Assembly: GCF_001653795.1 (NCBI RefSeq)
Contig: NZ_CP011514.1
Coordinates: forward strand, 1,486,163-1,550,162
Direction: 5' to 3'
DNA: 64,000 nucleotides
From: Mitsuaria sp. 7
Lineage (GTDB): Bacteria > Pseudomonadota > Gammaproteobacteria > Burkholderiales > Burkholderiaceae_C
In this document: positions 11,655 to 20,410 of the stretch, in pieces
Numbering within the stretch: position 1 is the first letter of the stretch
Layout of the letters: every line of letters starts with the position of its first letter
Position numbers and translations under genes: made by a program
The notes under the pieces: model-generated
What the model was told of the DNA's origin: nothing
The model's input: only the letters and a program-made list of their open reading frames with translations
The model's database searches: none

Positions 11655-12571
11655 GGGCGGCCGTTGCACTGGCCCTGGTGATGACCGCCGCGCTGGCGGC
11701 GTGTACCGGCGGTCCCGGCGGGCTGCGCAATCCGGAGGGGACCGCGGGCGCGCCGCCGTCGGCATTCGAGCTGGCGCAGGTCCAGCGCGCGCAGGAGCAG
11801 ACGAAGGACGGCCAGCTCTCCGATGCCGCGTGGACCTGGGAGGCGCTGACGGTCCTGCGCCCGGACAACGCCGGTTATCGCGACAGCCTGGCCGCGACGC
11901 GGCAGCAGATCGACAGCGGCGTGAGCGAGCGCCTGGACAAGGCCAGGGCCGCGCAGAAGCGGGGTGACCTCGACGGCGCGACCACGCAGTACCTCGGCGC
12001 GCTGTCGCTGCAACCGGACAACGAAACCGCCGCCGATGCGCTGCGTGCGCTCGAGAAGGAACGCAACCAGAAGAGCTACCTCGGCAAGCCGGCGCGCGTG
12101 ACCTTGCGCAAGGCCGCGCCGCCGCCGGTCGCGGCGAAGCCGGCGCCCGCGGCGAAGGCGCAGGCGTCCGCCTCGGGTGCGCCGGCGAAGGAGTCGGCCC
12201 AGGCCGCGGCGGCCGCCGCCGGTCCGGACCGCAACGAGCTGGAGCACATCGCGATGCTGGCCGCGCAGGGCGAGGTCGACGAGCCGATCCGTCTGCTCGA
12301 GAAGCGCGCGCCGCTGGACCGCAACGATCCGTCGGCGAAGCGGCTGCTGGCCGATCTCTACGTGCGCAAGGCCGAGAAGCTCGCGGTCATCGACAAGTCC
12401 GGCGCGATCATGGTGCTGCAGAAGTGCCTGCGCGTGGACCCGAAGAACGCGCGCGCGACGGCCATGATGCGGCAGCTCATCGACGAATCGGCTGCGAAGA
12501 CGGCGTCGCCCCCGCCCACGCAAGCACCCGCCGCCGCGGCGACGGCGAAGAACAAGGTGGACAAGAAGTGA
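11651..12571 (+). CDS. TPR-like lipoprotein
   Basis: A 306-aa protein starting at the ATG that overlaps the deacetylase stop. The signal peptide ends in LAAC (Cys18), so it should be lipid-anchored. Two helical-repeat regions follow: one around residues 40-140 with RLDKARAAQKRGDLDGATTQ and YLGALSLQPDNETAADALR, and one after residue 195 with LAAQGEVDEPIRLLEKRAPL and VLQKCLRVDPKNARA. A Pro/Ala/Lys linker separates them and the tail is basic. It probably works as a periplasmic assembly scaffold with the deacetylase. The link to T6SS is by position only. Confidence 0.65.
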   Translation: MRAAVALALVMTAALAACTGGPGGLRNPEGTAGAPPSAFELAQVQRAQEQTKDGQLSDAAWTWEALTVLRPDNAGYRDSLAATRQQIDSGVSERLDKARAAQKRGDLDGATTQYLGALSLQPDNETAADALRALEKERNQKSYLGKPARVTLRKAAPPPVAAKPAPAAKAQASASGAPAKESAQAAAAAAGPDRNELEHIAMLAAQGEVDEPIRLLEKRAPLDRNDPSAKRLLADLYVRKAEKLAVIDKSGAIMVLQKCLRVDPKNARATAMMRQLIDESAAKTASPPPTQAPAAAATAKNKVDKK

Positions 12572-12657
12572 TGGCGTAAGGGCCGGACGGGCGCCGGCTC
12601 AGGCGTCGTCTCGAGCGCCGATTCAAATACCGGCTCAGCGGCAGACCAGCCCGGCGC

Positions 12658-13086
12658 TCAGAACGTCACCTTCACCGACGCCGCGCTGCGCTTGGCCTCG
12701 CCGTGGAAGACGGCCTCGATGTTGTTGCCATCGGGGTCGAGCACGAACGCCGCGTAGTAGCCCGGGTGGTAGGGCCGCTCGCCGGGCGCGCCGTTGTCGG
12801 TGCCGCCGTTGGCCAGCGCGGTCTTGTGGAAGGCGTCCACCGCGGCGCGGTCCCTGGCCTGGAAGGCCAGGTGATGGCGACCCGTGAGGTGACCCTGCGC
12901 GGCCTTGCTGTCCGCGGTCGACACGAACAGCTCGTCGGCCCAGAAGTAGTCGTCGCCCGAGCCCCCGATCGGCACGCCCAGCGGCGGCAGGATCGCCTCG
13001 TAGAACTTCCGGCTCGCGGGCAGATCCCGCACGACGAGCTGGAGGTGGTCGATGAGACGTCCGCGATGCAGTTCCTGCGTTTCCAT
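12658..13086 (-). CDS. VOC family (glyoxalase-like) protein
   Basis: A 142-aa protein made of one vicinal-oxygen-chelate unit: LIDHLQLVVRDLPASRKFYEA, then GRHHLAFQARDRAAVDAFH, GGTDNGAPGERPYHPGYYAAF and DPDGNNIEAVFHG. The His, His and Glu at strand ends fit VOC metal ligands. The ATG at 13086 is preferred over the long upstream extension because GGAGAT stands 5-10 bases before it. VOC proteins include dioxygenases, lyases and antibiotic-resistance proteins; nothing here identifies the substrate. It converges on the TPR lipoprotein gene and is not part of the T6SS. Confidence 0.8.
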   Translation of the reverse strand: METQELHRGRLIDHLQLVVRDLPASRKFYEAILPPLGVPIGGSGDDYFWADELFVSTADSKAAQGHLTGRHHLAFQARDRAAVDAFHKTALANGGTDNGAPGERPYHPGYYAAFVLDPDGNNIEAVFHGEAKRSAASVKVTF

Positions 13087-13326
13087 GGGGATCTCCTTGA
13101 AGTCGTGGCGGGGCGTCCGGTGAAGCCGCCCATTGAAGCCGATCAGCGATGAGGACGGGGCAAACGGCGTTCTTGTCCGTTGGCGATGCCGGCGCGTAGC
13201 CATTCGTTTTTCCCCGCGATACGTTCGGCGCCCCCGGAGTCCGGGACAGCGCGCGCGCTCGACGGGCCCCGCGTTTGCTCGCTTTGCCGCTCTCGTGCTT
13301 CGCACGTCTCCGAAGGCAGCCTTTTC

Positions 13327-14268
13327 ATGAAACCGCTTCTTCTTGCCGCACTGTTCTGGGCCGTCGTGCCCCAAGCGCAGGCGCAGTTCAATCCGCCCGC
13401 CGGGCCCGAACAGACCATCGACCTGCACGCCGGCAATGCGACCGACAGCCGATCGAGCCATGGCTCCCCGGGATGGCTGAACGCCTCGGCCAGCGAGCAC
13501 GGCATCGATGCCTCCGGCAACGCCTTCAGCTCGAGCGCGTCGGCCTCCACACGCATCGGCCCGGGCTACCTGTCGGGCAGCCTCGCCACGAGCGTGACGG
13601 GCAGCGGCAGCTCGACGAGCACCCTGACGGCCTACCAGACCGACGCGCTGACCTTCACGCGCAAGGACGGGAGCTTCGATCCGGAGTTGATCGTCCACTA
13701 CAACATCGTGATCGCGGGCGGCACTTCAGCCTCGATGAGCGGCGGCGACGGCGGCACCACGCAGGCGGGGTCACTGGACTGGACCCTGGTCCACCAGCTC
13801 GACGGCTTCTACACGACCGCGTGGCAGAGCACGACCACGCTGGCCCACGACGGCAGCGTCGTCACCGACACCCAGTGGAACAGCAGCCCGATCAACGGCG
13901 TGTACGCGGTCTACAGCTTCTCCGCGGCGATCTCCGCGGGGTACGCGACCGACATGGATTTCTACCTCGAGATGAACAGCCATCTGAATGCGGCGGGGCA
14001 GGGGGGCACCGCCTCGATGGCGGCCAATGCGCCGACCATCCTCTGGGGCGGCATCTCGCAGGTCACCGACTGGAACGGCAACGTCATCGACTACTCGGTG
14101 TCGTCGGCGTCGGGCTTCAACTACGCGCTGTCGGCGGCCTTGTCGCCGGCGCCCGAACCGTCGACCTGGGCGCTGCTGATCGCCGGCGTCGCGGCGCTGG
14201 GCCTGCGGGCCCGTTCGATCTCGCGGATGCGGCGCGGCGAGGTCGGTCCGGCGTCCAGCATCGTCTGA
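13327..14268 (+). CDS. PEP-CTERM sorting-signal protein
   Basis: A 313-aa exported protein. MKPLLLAALFWAVVPQAQAQ is a clean signal peptide. The mature part is Ser/Thr/Gly/Ala-rich and beta-structured, without cysteines. PEP appears at residues 276-278, followed by a hydrophobic helix and a basic cluster (RARSISRMRR), the PEP-CTERM sorting tag handled by exosortase. Unusually, 11 residues continue past the basic cluster. No exosortase is in the window. The last 148 bases overlap the DUF4130 gene on the other strand. The function of such proteins is usually surface or biofilm matrix; nothing more specific is visible. Confidence 0.8.
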   Translation: MKPLLLAALFWAVVPQAQAQFNPPAGPEQTIDLHAGNATDSRSSHGSPGWLNASASEHGIDASGNAFSSSASASTRIGPGYLSGSLATSVTGSGSSTSTLTAYQTDALTFTRKDGSFDPELIVHYNIVIAGGTSASMSGGDGGTTQAGSLDWTLVHQLDGFYTTAWQSTTTLAHDGSVVTDTQWNSSPINGVYAVYSFSAAISAGYATDMDFYLEMNSHLNAAGQGGTASMAANAPTILWGGISQVTDWNGNVIDYSVSSASGFNYALSAALSPAPEPSTWALLIAGVAALGLRARSISRMRRGEVGPASSIV

Positions 14269-15062
14269 ACCCGGCCCTCGGCCTGCGCGACCAGCGGCTC
14301 GATCAACGCCGCTTCCGGCAGGTTCGCCCAGTAGCGGCGCGGCATCTCGCGTTCCATCATCGCGACCTTCAGCCGCGCCGGGTTGAAGATGCTGCGGTAG
14401 TAGGTGAGCCAGAGCTCGGCCCCGGCGTCCGGCGGCGGCGCGTCCTCGCGCCGGCCGCCGGGACCGGTCTGCAGCGTCGCGCCGTCCCACGACACCGAGC
14501 AGCGCGGCGACAGGATCGCCCATCGCAGGTTGGCGAAGCGCCGCGCGAAGAACGGCGCGGCGGCCTCGAGCGTGTGGTGCGTCGGCTCGAACCACGCGAC
14601 CAGGCGCTCGCCATCGGCGTCCTGGACCGGCACGAAGCGGACGAACGCATGGGTCTTGTGGATCTCGTGCCGGACCTCGCGTTCGAGCCGCTCCGCGCGG
14701 CGGCGGTCAGCGTCCAGCGTGTCGCGCCAGTAGCCGGGCTCGGTCTTCAGGCGGAACAGCATCCGGTACAGCAGCGTGAAGCGCTGAGGCTCGGTGTGGA
14801 GCAGGGCGGTGCGACACAGTGACAGGAATGCGGCCGGCACGGTGAACGCGACCGGCGAGGACCCGGCCTGCGCTTCCTGCTGAAGCGGTAGCTCGGCGAG
14901 GGCGGGCCCGTTCTCGTGAGCCTCCTCTCCCCACAGGCCATCCGACTCGTGGCCCGTGGTCCAGACGACATCGGAGGGCGGGATGCCGAGCGCCATCAGC
15001 CTCTTCGCTGCCTGGCGGAAGCCATCGAGATCGATGGGGCCGTCGAGCTGGACGCGGACCAT
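14121..15062 (-). CDS. TIGR03915/DUF4130 putative DNA-repair protein
   Basis: A 313-aa protein. The ATG at 15062 shares a base with the stop of the radical-SAM gene, so the two are coupled. The DUF4130 core is clear: FTLLYRMLFRLKTEPGYW, VRHEIHKTHAFVRFVPVQD, LVAWFEPTHHTLEAAAPFF and ARRFANLRWAILSPRCSVSWDG. TIGR03915 and TIGR03916 proteins occur as a pair and are thought to repair or modify DNA; the C-terminal half is related to uracil-DNA-glycosylase-like proteins. The last 40 or so residues are low-complexity and lie antisense to the PEP-CTERM gene, beyond the conserved core. Confidence 0.85.
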   Translation of the reverse strand: MVRVQLDGPIDLDGFRQAAKRLMALGIPPSDVVWTTGHESDGLWGEEAHENGPALAELPLQQEAQAGSSPVAFTVPAAFLSLCRTALLHTEPQRFTLLYRMLFRLKTEPGYWRDTLDADRRRAERLEREVRHEIHKTHAFVRFVPVQDADGERLVAWFEPTHHTLEAAAPFFARRFANLRWAILSPRCSVSWDGATLQTGPGGRREDAPPPDAGAELWLTYYRSIFNPARLKVAMMEREMPRRYWANLPEAALIEPLVAQAEGRVQTMLDAGPTSPRRIREIERARRPSAATPAISSAQVDGSGAGDKAADSA

Positions 15063-16375
15063 CAGAACAAGCCCATCTGCATGGGCATCGGCATTGCGGG
15101 GAAGGTCGTCGGATCGGTGAGATCCGTTGGCGATGCGGAACGCGCGGCCAAGGACGTCGTGGCCGTCAACATCGCTCCGGGTCTGTGCCCATCGACGATC
15201 ACGAACGGCAGCACCTTGCGGGCCGGCACCTTCAGCTGCTTGAGATCCTCGGCGCGCAGGCGGCGGACGCGGCGCGCGACGATCAGCTTGTCGACCGAGC
15301 CGACGCCCAGTCCCGGCACACGCAGCAGCATCTCGCGTGGCGCCACGTTGAGGTCGACGGGGAAACGTTCCGGATGCGCCAGCGCCCACGCGTGCTTGGG
15401 ATCGACGTCGAGCCGCAGCAGGCCGGTGCCGTCGTCGACGATCTCCTCGTGGTCGAAACCGTAGAAACGCATCAGCCAGTCGGCCTGGTAGAGCCGATGC
15501 TCGCGCACCAGCGGCGGCGCCTTCAGCGGCAGCGCCTGCGCGGCGTCGGGGATGGGACTGAAGGCCGAGTAGTACACGCGCCGCATCCGGAAGCGGACAT
15601 AGAGCGCTGCGCTGCTGCGCAGGATGCTGCGGTCGTCGCTCGCATCGGCGCCGACGATCATCTGCGTGCTCTGGCCGGCGGGCGCGAAACGCGGCGGGCG
15701 CGCCGGCCGTGCGGTCGCGCCCGGCATCACGCGGATGGGCACCGCGGCCGAGGCCTTGTGCGCTTCCTTCGCATCGTCGATGTGCAGCCGCAGGCGGCCC
15801 ATGGACCGGTGGATGGCGGCGGTGTCCTTTTCAGGCGCCAGCTCCTTCAGGCCTTCATCGGTCGGCAGCTCGACGTTGATGCTGAGCCGGTCGGCATACC
15901 GGCCGGCGCGCTGCAGCAGTTCCTCGCTGGCATCGGGGATGGTCTTCAGATGGATGTAGCCGCGGAAGTCGTGCTCCTCGCGCAGCACCTGCGCGACGCG
16001 CACGACCTGCTCCATCGTGAAGTCCGGGCTCTTGATGATCCCGCTGCTGAGGAAGAGGCCTTCGATGGTGTTGCGGCGGTAGAAGTCGAGGGTCAGTGCG
16101 ACCACTTCCTCGACGCTGAACTTCGCGCGCGGCACGTTGCTCGACGACCGGTTCACGCAGTACAGGCAGTCGTACTGGCAATGGTTGGTGAGCAGGATCT
16201 TCAGCAGCGAGATGCAGCGGCCATCGGGTGCGTAGCTGTGGCAGATGCCCATGCCTTCGGTCGAGCCGATGCCGCTCCCGCCGCGGGAGTCGCGCGGGTC
16301 GGTGCCGCTGGAGGCGCAGGACGCGTCGTACTTTGCGGCGTCGGCCAGGATGGCGAGCTTGCGGGAGAGGTCCAT
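15062..16375 (-). CDS. TIGR03916 putative DNA modification/repair radical-SAM protein
   Basis: A 437-aa protein. The radical-SAM cluster motif is NHCQYDCLYC (Cys66, Cys70, Cys73), which should bind a 4Fe-4S cluster and S-adenosylmethionine. The C-terminal third has a helix-hairpin-helix-like segment (NVAPREMLLRVPGLGVGSVD) typical of DNA binding. It is the known partner of the DUF4130 protein encoded directly downstream. The substrate and the exact reaction are not established. The final 30 residues are low-complexity and end in MQMGLF. Confidence 0.9.
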   Translation of the reverse strand: MDLSRKLAILADAAKYDASCASSGTDPRDSRGGSGIGSTEGMGICHSYAPDGRCISLLKILLTNHCQYDCLYCVNRSSSNVPRAKFSVEEVVALTLDFYRRNTIEGLFLSSGIIKSPDFTMEQVVRVAQVLREEHDFRGYIHLKTIPDASEELLQRAGRYADRLSINVELPTDEGLKELAPEKDTAAIHRSMGRLRLHIDDAKEAHKASAAVPIRVMPGATARPARPPRFAPAGQSTQMIVGADASDDRSILRSSAALYVRFRMRRVYYSAFSPIPDAAQALPLKAPPLVREHRLYQADWLMRFYGFDHEEIVDDGTGLLRLDVDPKHAWALAHPERFPVDLNVAPREMLLRVPGLGVGSVDKLIVARRVRRLRAEDLKQLKVPARKVLPFVIVDGHRPGAMLTATTSLAARSASPTDLTDPTTFPAMPMPMQMGLF

Positions 16376-16432
16376 GAACTGCCGGGGGGATTGAATACTG
16401 TATGAATATACAGCTTCATCGGCAGATGCCCG

Positions 16433-17584
16433 TCAGTTGCCGGGTGAGATGTCCGCTGCGTCCGTGCGGGTTTGCCACGTCCCCCGCATCGCGCGCGTCG
16501 CCAGTCCGGTGAGGCGCTTCATGACGCCCTCCAGCGCCACCGCGAGCCCGACGCTCGCGATGACCGCCGGCACATACACGACGAAGGTCCATGCCTGCGA
16601 CGGGCCGAGCAGCGCGCGATAGAGCGCGACCGTGCCCAGCACGACGAACATGTGGCTCAGGTAGAGCTCGTAGCTGAGCCGTCCCATCCGGGCGAGCCAG
16701 TTCAAGGCGCCATGCGGGGAGGGCACCAGCGCGCGGAATGCGATCAGCATCGCGCCGGTGCCCACGCACAGGCCATACATGCCGCTCTTGAAGAGATGGC
16801 GGTGGACGAGGTCCCCCCACCCGATCACCAGCAGCACGCAGAAGCCGCCGAAGAGCGCGAGCGCCCGCGCATCACGCGGGCCTGGCCGCCAGCGCTGCGC
16901 GACCAGCGCGGTCAGCACGCCCCAGGCGATGGCGGACATGCCAGGCAGATAGGCCTTCTCCCACCAGACCTCGTCGCTCACGGGCACGAGGGCGCGCAAG
17001 GGCAGCAGGCTGAGCGCCAGCGCGGCGAGGACGACGATGAGCAGCGGGCGCGGCAGCGCCAGGCACAGCAGCGGAAAGGAGACGTAGAAGACTTCCTCGA
17101 TCGACAGCGACCACAGCACGTCCCACGCGGCCGGTGCCCAGCCGGTCCGGCCCTCGTACCAGTTGAAGGTGAAGGTGAGCGCCGAACCCAGCAGGCCGCC
17201 CAGCGATTGCGCCGATGAGGGCGCGAAGTCCGGGACATCGAGCGCGGCGAGCAGCGTCAACACGCTCAGCACGACCAGCAGCAGCGGCACGATGCGACGC
17301 GCGCGGGCGAGGTAGAAGGCGCCCAGGTCGACACGCCGCAGATCGCCGTGCCGCTCGAGGAGTCGCGTCGTGATCAGGAATCCCGAGATCACGAAGAACA
17401 TGAACACGGCTTCGTAGCCGTTGAAGCTGACGGCGTCGATGAGCCGCTTGGGGATCCACGGGCCGAGCAGGCTGGGCGCGAGCGGCAGCCGGAACGGCAG
17501 CGCCAGGTGGTGCACGACCACCAGCAGGATGGCCACACCGCGCAGGCAGTCGATGGCGAAGTTGCGTGGAGGGCGGAGAGACAT
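16433..17584 (-). CDS. Acyltransferase 3 family membrane protein (OafA-like)
   Basis: A 383-aa polytopic membrane protein. The N-terminus FAIDCLRGVAILLVVVHHL is the acyltransferase-3 signature, with the conserved R-G and H-H. Further family features are VFMFFVISGFLI and SIEEVFYVSFPLL, with about ten hydrophobic segments. Such enzymes O-acylate surface sugars such as O-antigen or exopolysaccharide. It has no extra SGNH domain. No glycan genes are adjacent, so the substrate is unknown. Confidence 0.85.
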   Translation of the reverse strand: MSLRPPRNFAIDCLRGVAILLVVVHHLALPFRLPLAPSLLGPWIPKRLIDAVSFNGYEAVFMFFVISGFLITTRLLERHGDLRRVDLGAFYLARARRIVPLLLVVLSVLTLLAALDVPDFAPSSAQSLGGLLGSALTFTFNWYEGRTGWAPAAWDVLWSLSIEEVFYVSFPLLCLALPRPLLIVVLAALALSLLPLRALVPVSDEVWWEKAYLPGMSAIAWGVLTALVAQRWRPGPRDARALALFGGFCVLLVIGWGDLVHRHLFKSGMYGLCVGTGAMLIAFRALVPSPHGALNWLARMGRLSYELYLSHMFVVLGTVALYRALLGPSQAWTFVVYVPAVIASVGLAVALEGVMKRLTGLATRAMRGTWQTRTDAADISPGN

Positions 17585-17644
17585 GCGTGGAATTCGGCTC
17601 GGCAGGACGGGACGCCGCGCATGTTAGCGGCGTCCCGCGTCGAG

Positions 17645-19042
17645 TCACCGGGGATTCGCGCGGCCCGTGGGCAGAAGCGCCAGCTTGCGGATCAAAGAGG
17701 AGTCGCGAATACCGAAGCGTTCCACCACCTGGTCGACAGGCACACCCGCCCGGACGGCGGGCGCGGCCACCTCGTTGAACGACAGAATTTCCATTTGCCG
17801 GACAACGGCGTTGCATTCGTTGTCCGACCCGATGCCGAACTCTTGCTGGACTTTGCGACAGCTTTCTCCGGAGAGGATGCGCTGTCGGGCCGTGCGCTCG
17901 AACACGAGCTGTTCCATCAGCTCGAGAAATTCGCGGTCCTGGATGTCGTTGCGATAGGCGATATGGCCGACATGGGCCCCCGGGCTCAGCAGGGCCGTCC
18001 GCACTTCCTGTTGCCCGGACCAGCGTGCCAGTCGACGGACTTCGAACAGGTTCTTGATGCCGAAACGCCCTGCCACTTCCAAGGGCGCTTCACCAGCGCT
18101 GACGCAGTCTCCCGCAGCGTGGCAGATCGCGAGTGTGTGAAGCGTGTGGTGACTGTCGTACCCTTGAAGTTCAAAACGCTCGATCGCCTGCTGGACGGTG
18201 TCGCCCGCCCGGATCATGTCCCCCGCCGCATGGTCGACGAAGAACGCTTCAAGGGTGGAGGTGCTTGGATACCCCACCAAGCCCTGGTCTTTCACGAGAT
18301 CCCTCACATCGCAGCCAGCCTTGGCCTGATTCAACAAACGCATCGCGGCGAATTGTTCCAACACCTCGCAGGCGCAATGGTCGTGACTGAGCCGATGTTC
18401 CGACACGACTTTGCGCACCGGTTCGCCTTGCCGGATCTTCTCGACTGCCGCAAGCACATTCGCCAGATCGACATCCTTGAAACAGGCTTCACAGACTGTC
18501 CGGATATCTTCATCCGCCGTAATGGCTTCCACGAAGTCGGAATGCTGCAGGACGCGCATCAGACGGCGCAAGTGATCCGTCTCCGCCGTTCTGGGCAACC
18601 TGGCGGAGGCCGCATCGAGTGACTCCAACATGAGGCTCACTTCACCGGGTAACACTTGGAGGTGAGCGATGGTCCTTGCCGCCGCAATGAGGGGCCACTG
18701 CCGATGGCGGACATCCAGAGTGGCACTGACCGCGAGCTTCCTTTCGAGCTCCGGCCACGTCTTCGTCTCCGATATCTCTGCCGCCAGTTGTTTCGCGAGA
18801 AGAACTCCCTCCATGGCCGCATTGATGCGGGCGGAGCCGGCCATCTTCAACGCCATCAGATCGCTGTGGGCCATGCTGCCCCCGATCTTCTCCAGGAGCT
18901 CAGGCGGCATGTCGTTCAGCGTGGGACGCCCGCTCTGCGCATCCCCTGATTCAGCAGCGTCCGGTGATCCTTCGGCGCTCGACGCCGCGAGGTCGAAGGG
19001 AGACATCGCGGTCAGGCTGTCAGTATGGGTTTGAATGAGCAC
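17645..19042 (-). CDS. F-box protein with tandem 37-residue repeats, candidate effector
   Basis: A 465-aa protein, from a GTG at 19042 (an ATG 12 codons later is the alternative). After a Ser/Ala/Asp-rich lead of 40 residues, residues 43-85 read like a eukaryotic F-box: NDMPPELLEKIGGSMAHSD followed by LMALKMAGSARINAAMEG. From residue 200 on there are seven tandem units of about 37 residues with a core xxGxxVxxVxxxFGI; the key glycines are at 206, 243, 280, 317, 355, 392 and 433. There is no signal peptide. The DNA is visibly poorer in G+C than its neighbours. F-box proteins in bacteria are typically delivered to eukaryotic cells to bind Skp1. No hrp-box was found, so the secretion route is open. 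Confidence 0.6.
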   Translation of the reverse strand: MLIQTHTDSLTAMSPFDLAASSAEGSPDAAESGDAQSGRPTLNDMPPELLEKIGGSMAHSDLMALKMAGSARINAAMEGVLLAKQLAAEISETKTWPELERKLAVSATLDVRHRQWPLIAAARTIAHLQVLPGEVSLMLESLDAASARLPRTAETDHLRRLMRVLQHSDFVEAITADEDIRTVCEACFKDVDLANVLAAVEKIRQGEPVRKVVSEHRLSHDHCACEVLEQFAAMRLLNQAKAGCDVRDLVKDQGLVGYPSTSTLEAFFVDHAAGDMIRAGDTVQQAIERFELQGYDSHHTLHTLAICHAAGDCVSAGEAPLEVAGRFGIKNLFEVRRLARWSGQQEVRTALLSPGAHVGHIAYRNDIQDREFLELMEQLVFERTARQRILSGESCRKVQQEFGIGSDNECNAVVRQMEILSFNEVAAPAVRAGVPVDQVVERFGIRDSSLIRKLALLPTGRANPR

Positions 19043-19174
19043 GTGTCGGTTTTCGTTTCTATTCGTTGATCGAACGTCATTGCTGGAATTCCAGAAACGG
19101 CGAAGGAGTCGATATGTAGAAACGACGGAGCCGTGGGTTCACGTGAAAACTGGAGGGGACGTTGAGGCGCAGAA

Positions 19175-19200
19175 AAGCGAAAGGGCGCCGAAGCGCCCCT
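19175..19200 (-). terminator. Intrinsic terminator after the LysM lipoprotein gene
   Basis: Read on the minus strand, GGGCGC pairs with GCGCCC around a TTCG tetraloop and is followed by TTTCGCTTTT. It lies 23 bases after the stop of the LysM/TPR gene and before the F-box gene, so it should separate the two transcription units. Confidence 0.75.
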
Positions 19201-19222
19201 ATCGCATGCGGTCAAGGACCAG

Positions 19223-20278
19223 TCACTTCAGCTGATCCGCCTTCGCCTTCAGCGTGACGGCCTTCTGGCGTTCCAGCTTGGCGAGCTCGTTGTCCGGGTC
19301 GAGCTGCAGCACGCTGTCCCAGCCCTTGATCGCGCCGGCCAGATCCTGCTTGGCGAACGCGGTGCGCGCCGTCAGCGTGGCCTTGGCGATCTGCTTCTTG
19401 CGGACGGCCTCGATCTTGGCGCCGGCGCCCGGCTGATCGGCGGCCTCGGCGCGGCGGTATTCCTCCAGCGCCTTGTCGAAGCGGCCCGCGCGGTCGTGCG
19501 CATCGCCGGCGCGCATGGCCTTCTCGCCGGGCGTGAGTTCCGGCGGCGGAGGCGGCGGGGGAGGCGCAGCCGGCGTCGGGGCTGCGGCGACCGTCGTCGT
19601 GGCGGGCGGCGTCTGGGCCTGTGCGGCAGCGGCCGCTGCGGCAGCCGCTGCGGCGGCCGCCTTCGGATCCGGCTTGGACGAGGGACGCGGATACAGCGGG
19701 CCCGCCGGCGGCTTGCCGGGGATGCGCAGCACCTGGCCGCCCGACACCTGGCGCGGCACGCGGATGTCGTTGTAGCGGGCCAGGATGTAGAACGAGTAGA
19801 TGTCGCCCATGAAGCGGCCTGCGATCCGCGACAGCGTGTCGCTGGACTGCACCGTGTAGGCGAAGGATTCGCGGCCCAGCTGCTGCACCGGATCGACCGT
19901 GATCTGGCGCATCAGGTTGTTGGCCAGCTTGTTGGCGGGATCCAGCTGCAGCGCGCGCTGCAGCTCGTTGCGGGCCTGGTCTTCCTGGCCGGCCTCCAGC
20001 AGCTCGATCGCCTGCATGGCGGTCTTCTGCGACAGCGCCTGCTCGGCCGCGGTCGGCGGCACGGGCTCAGGCGGAGGCGGGGGCGGCGGCGGTGCCGTCA
20101 CCACCGGATCCACCGGCGGCGGAGGCGGGGGCGCGGGTGTGACGCAGGCCGCGAGCGCCAGGCTCAGCAGCAGGGCCGTACCGGCCGCCAGGGGGGAATG
20201 ACCACGACCCCGCGCCGCTTGCGCGGTCGGGGTCAGGGGATTCGGAGCATCGGAACGGAAGGTGGTCGACATCGGCAT
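19223..20278 (-). CDS. LysM and TPR lipoprotein
   Basis: A 351-aa protein from the ATG at 20278; a TTG at 20320, preceded by GAGAGG, would add 14 residues. The signal ends in ALAAC (Cys45), giving a lipoprotein. A short TPR-like stretch (ARNELQRALQLDPANKLANN) precedes a LysM domain (FAYTVQSSDTLSRIAGRFMG and VSGGQVLRIPG), which binds peptidoglycan. A run of about 14 alanines and a Pro-rich linker follow, then further TPR-like helices with WDSVLQLDPDNELAKL. It is transcribed away from tagH across a shared promoter region. A role anchoring the T6SS in the cell wall is inferred. Confidence 0.75.
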   Translation of the reverse strand: MPMSTTFRSDAPNPLTPTAQAARGRGHSPLAAGTALLLSLALAACVTPAPPPPPPVDPVVTAPPPPPPPPEPVPPTAAEQALSQKTAMQAIELLEAGQEDQARNELQRALQLDPANKLANNLMRQITVDPVQQLGRESFAYTVQSSDTLSRIAGRFMGDIYSFYILARYNDIRVPRQVSGGQVLRIPGKPPAGPLYPRPSSKPDPKAAAAAAAAAAAAAQAQTPPATTTVAAAPTPAAPPPPPPPPELTPGEKAMRAGDAHDRAGRFDKALEEYRRAEAADQPGAGAKIEAVRKKQIAKATLTARTAFAKQDLAGAIKGWDSVLQLDPDNELAKLERQKAVTLKAKADQLK

Positions 20279-20330
20279 CACGTCGGGATTCGAGCGGGGT
20301 GGAGTATGAAACAGCGACAAGCCCCTCTCA

Positions 20331-20348
20331 GGTGACTTTCGTTCATTG
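20331..20348 (+). promoter_or_regulatory. Second copy of the 18-base T6SS element
   Basis: GGTGACTTTCGTTCATTG, identical to 7622-7639, lies between the divergent LysM and tagH genes, 62 bases before the preferred tagH ATG. The spacing to the start almost equals that at the kinase gene (65). A shorter match, TGGTGACTT, occurs at 33113-33121 in the region before tssJ, but in the opposite orientation to that gene. Confidence 0.5.
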
Positions 20349-20410
20349 AAGCGGAGCCATTGTCACGCAAACATCCCATGCCAGTCTCCCGAGGTCCCAA
20401 AGGCAGCCAC

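Noticed and set aside
19043..19222. Possible hrp/PIP box (TTCG-N16-TTCG) before the F-box gene
   Set aside because: TTCG sequences are present on the minus strand, but the only suitable pair is separated by 26 bases, not 15-16.
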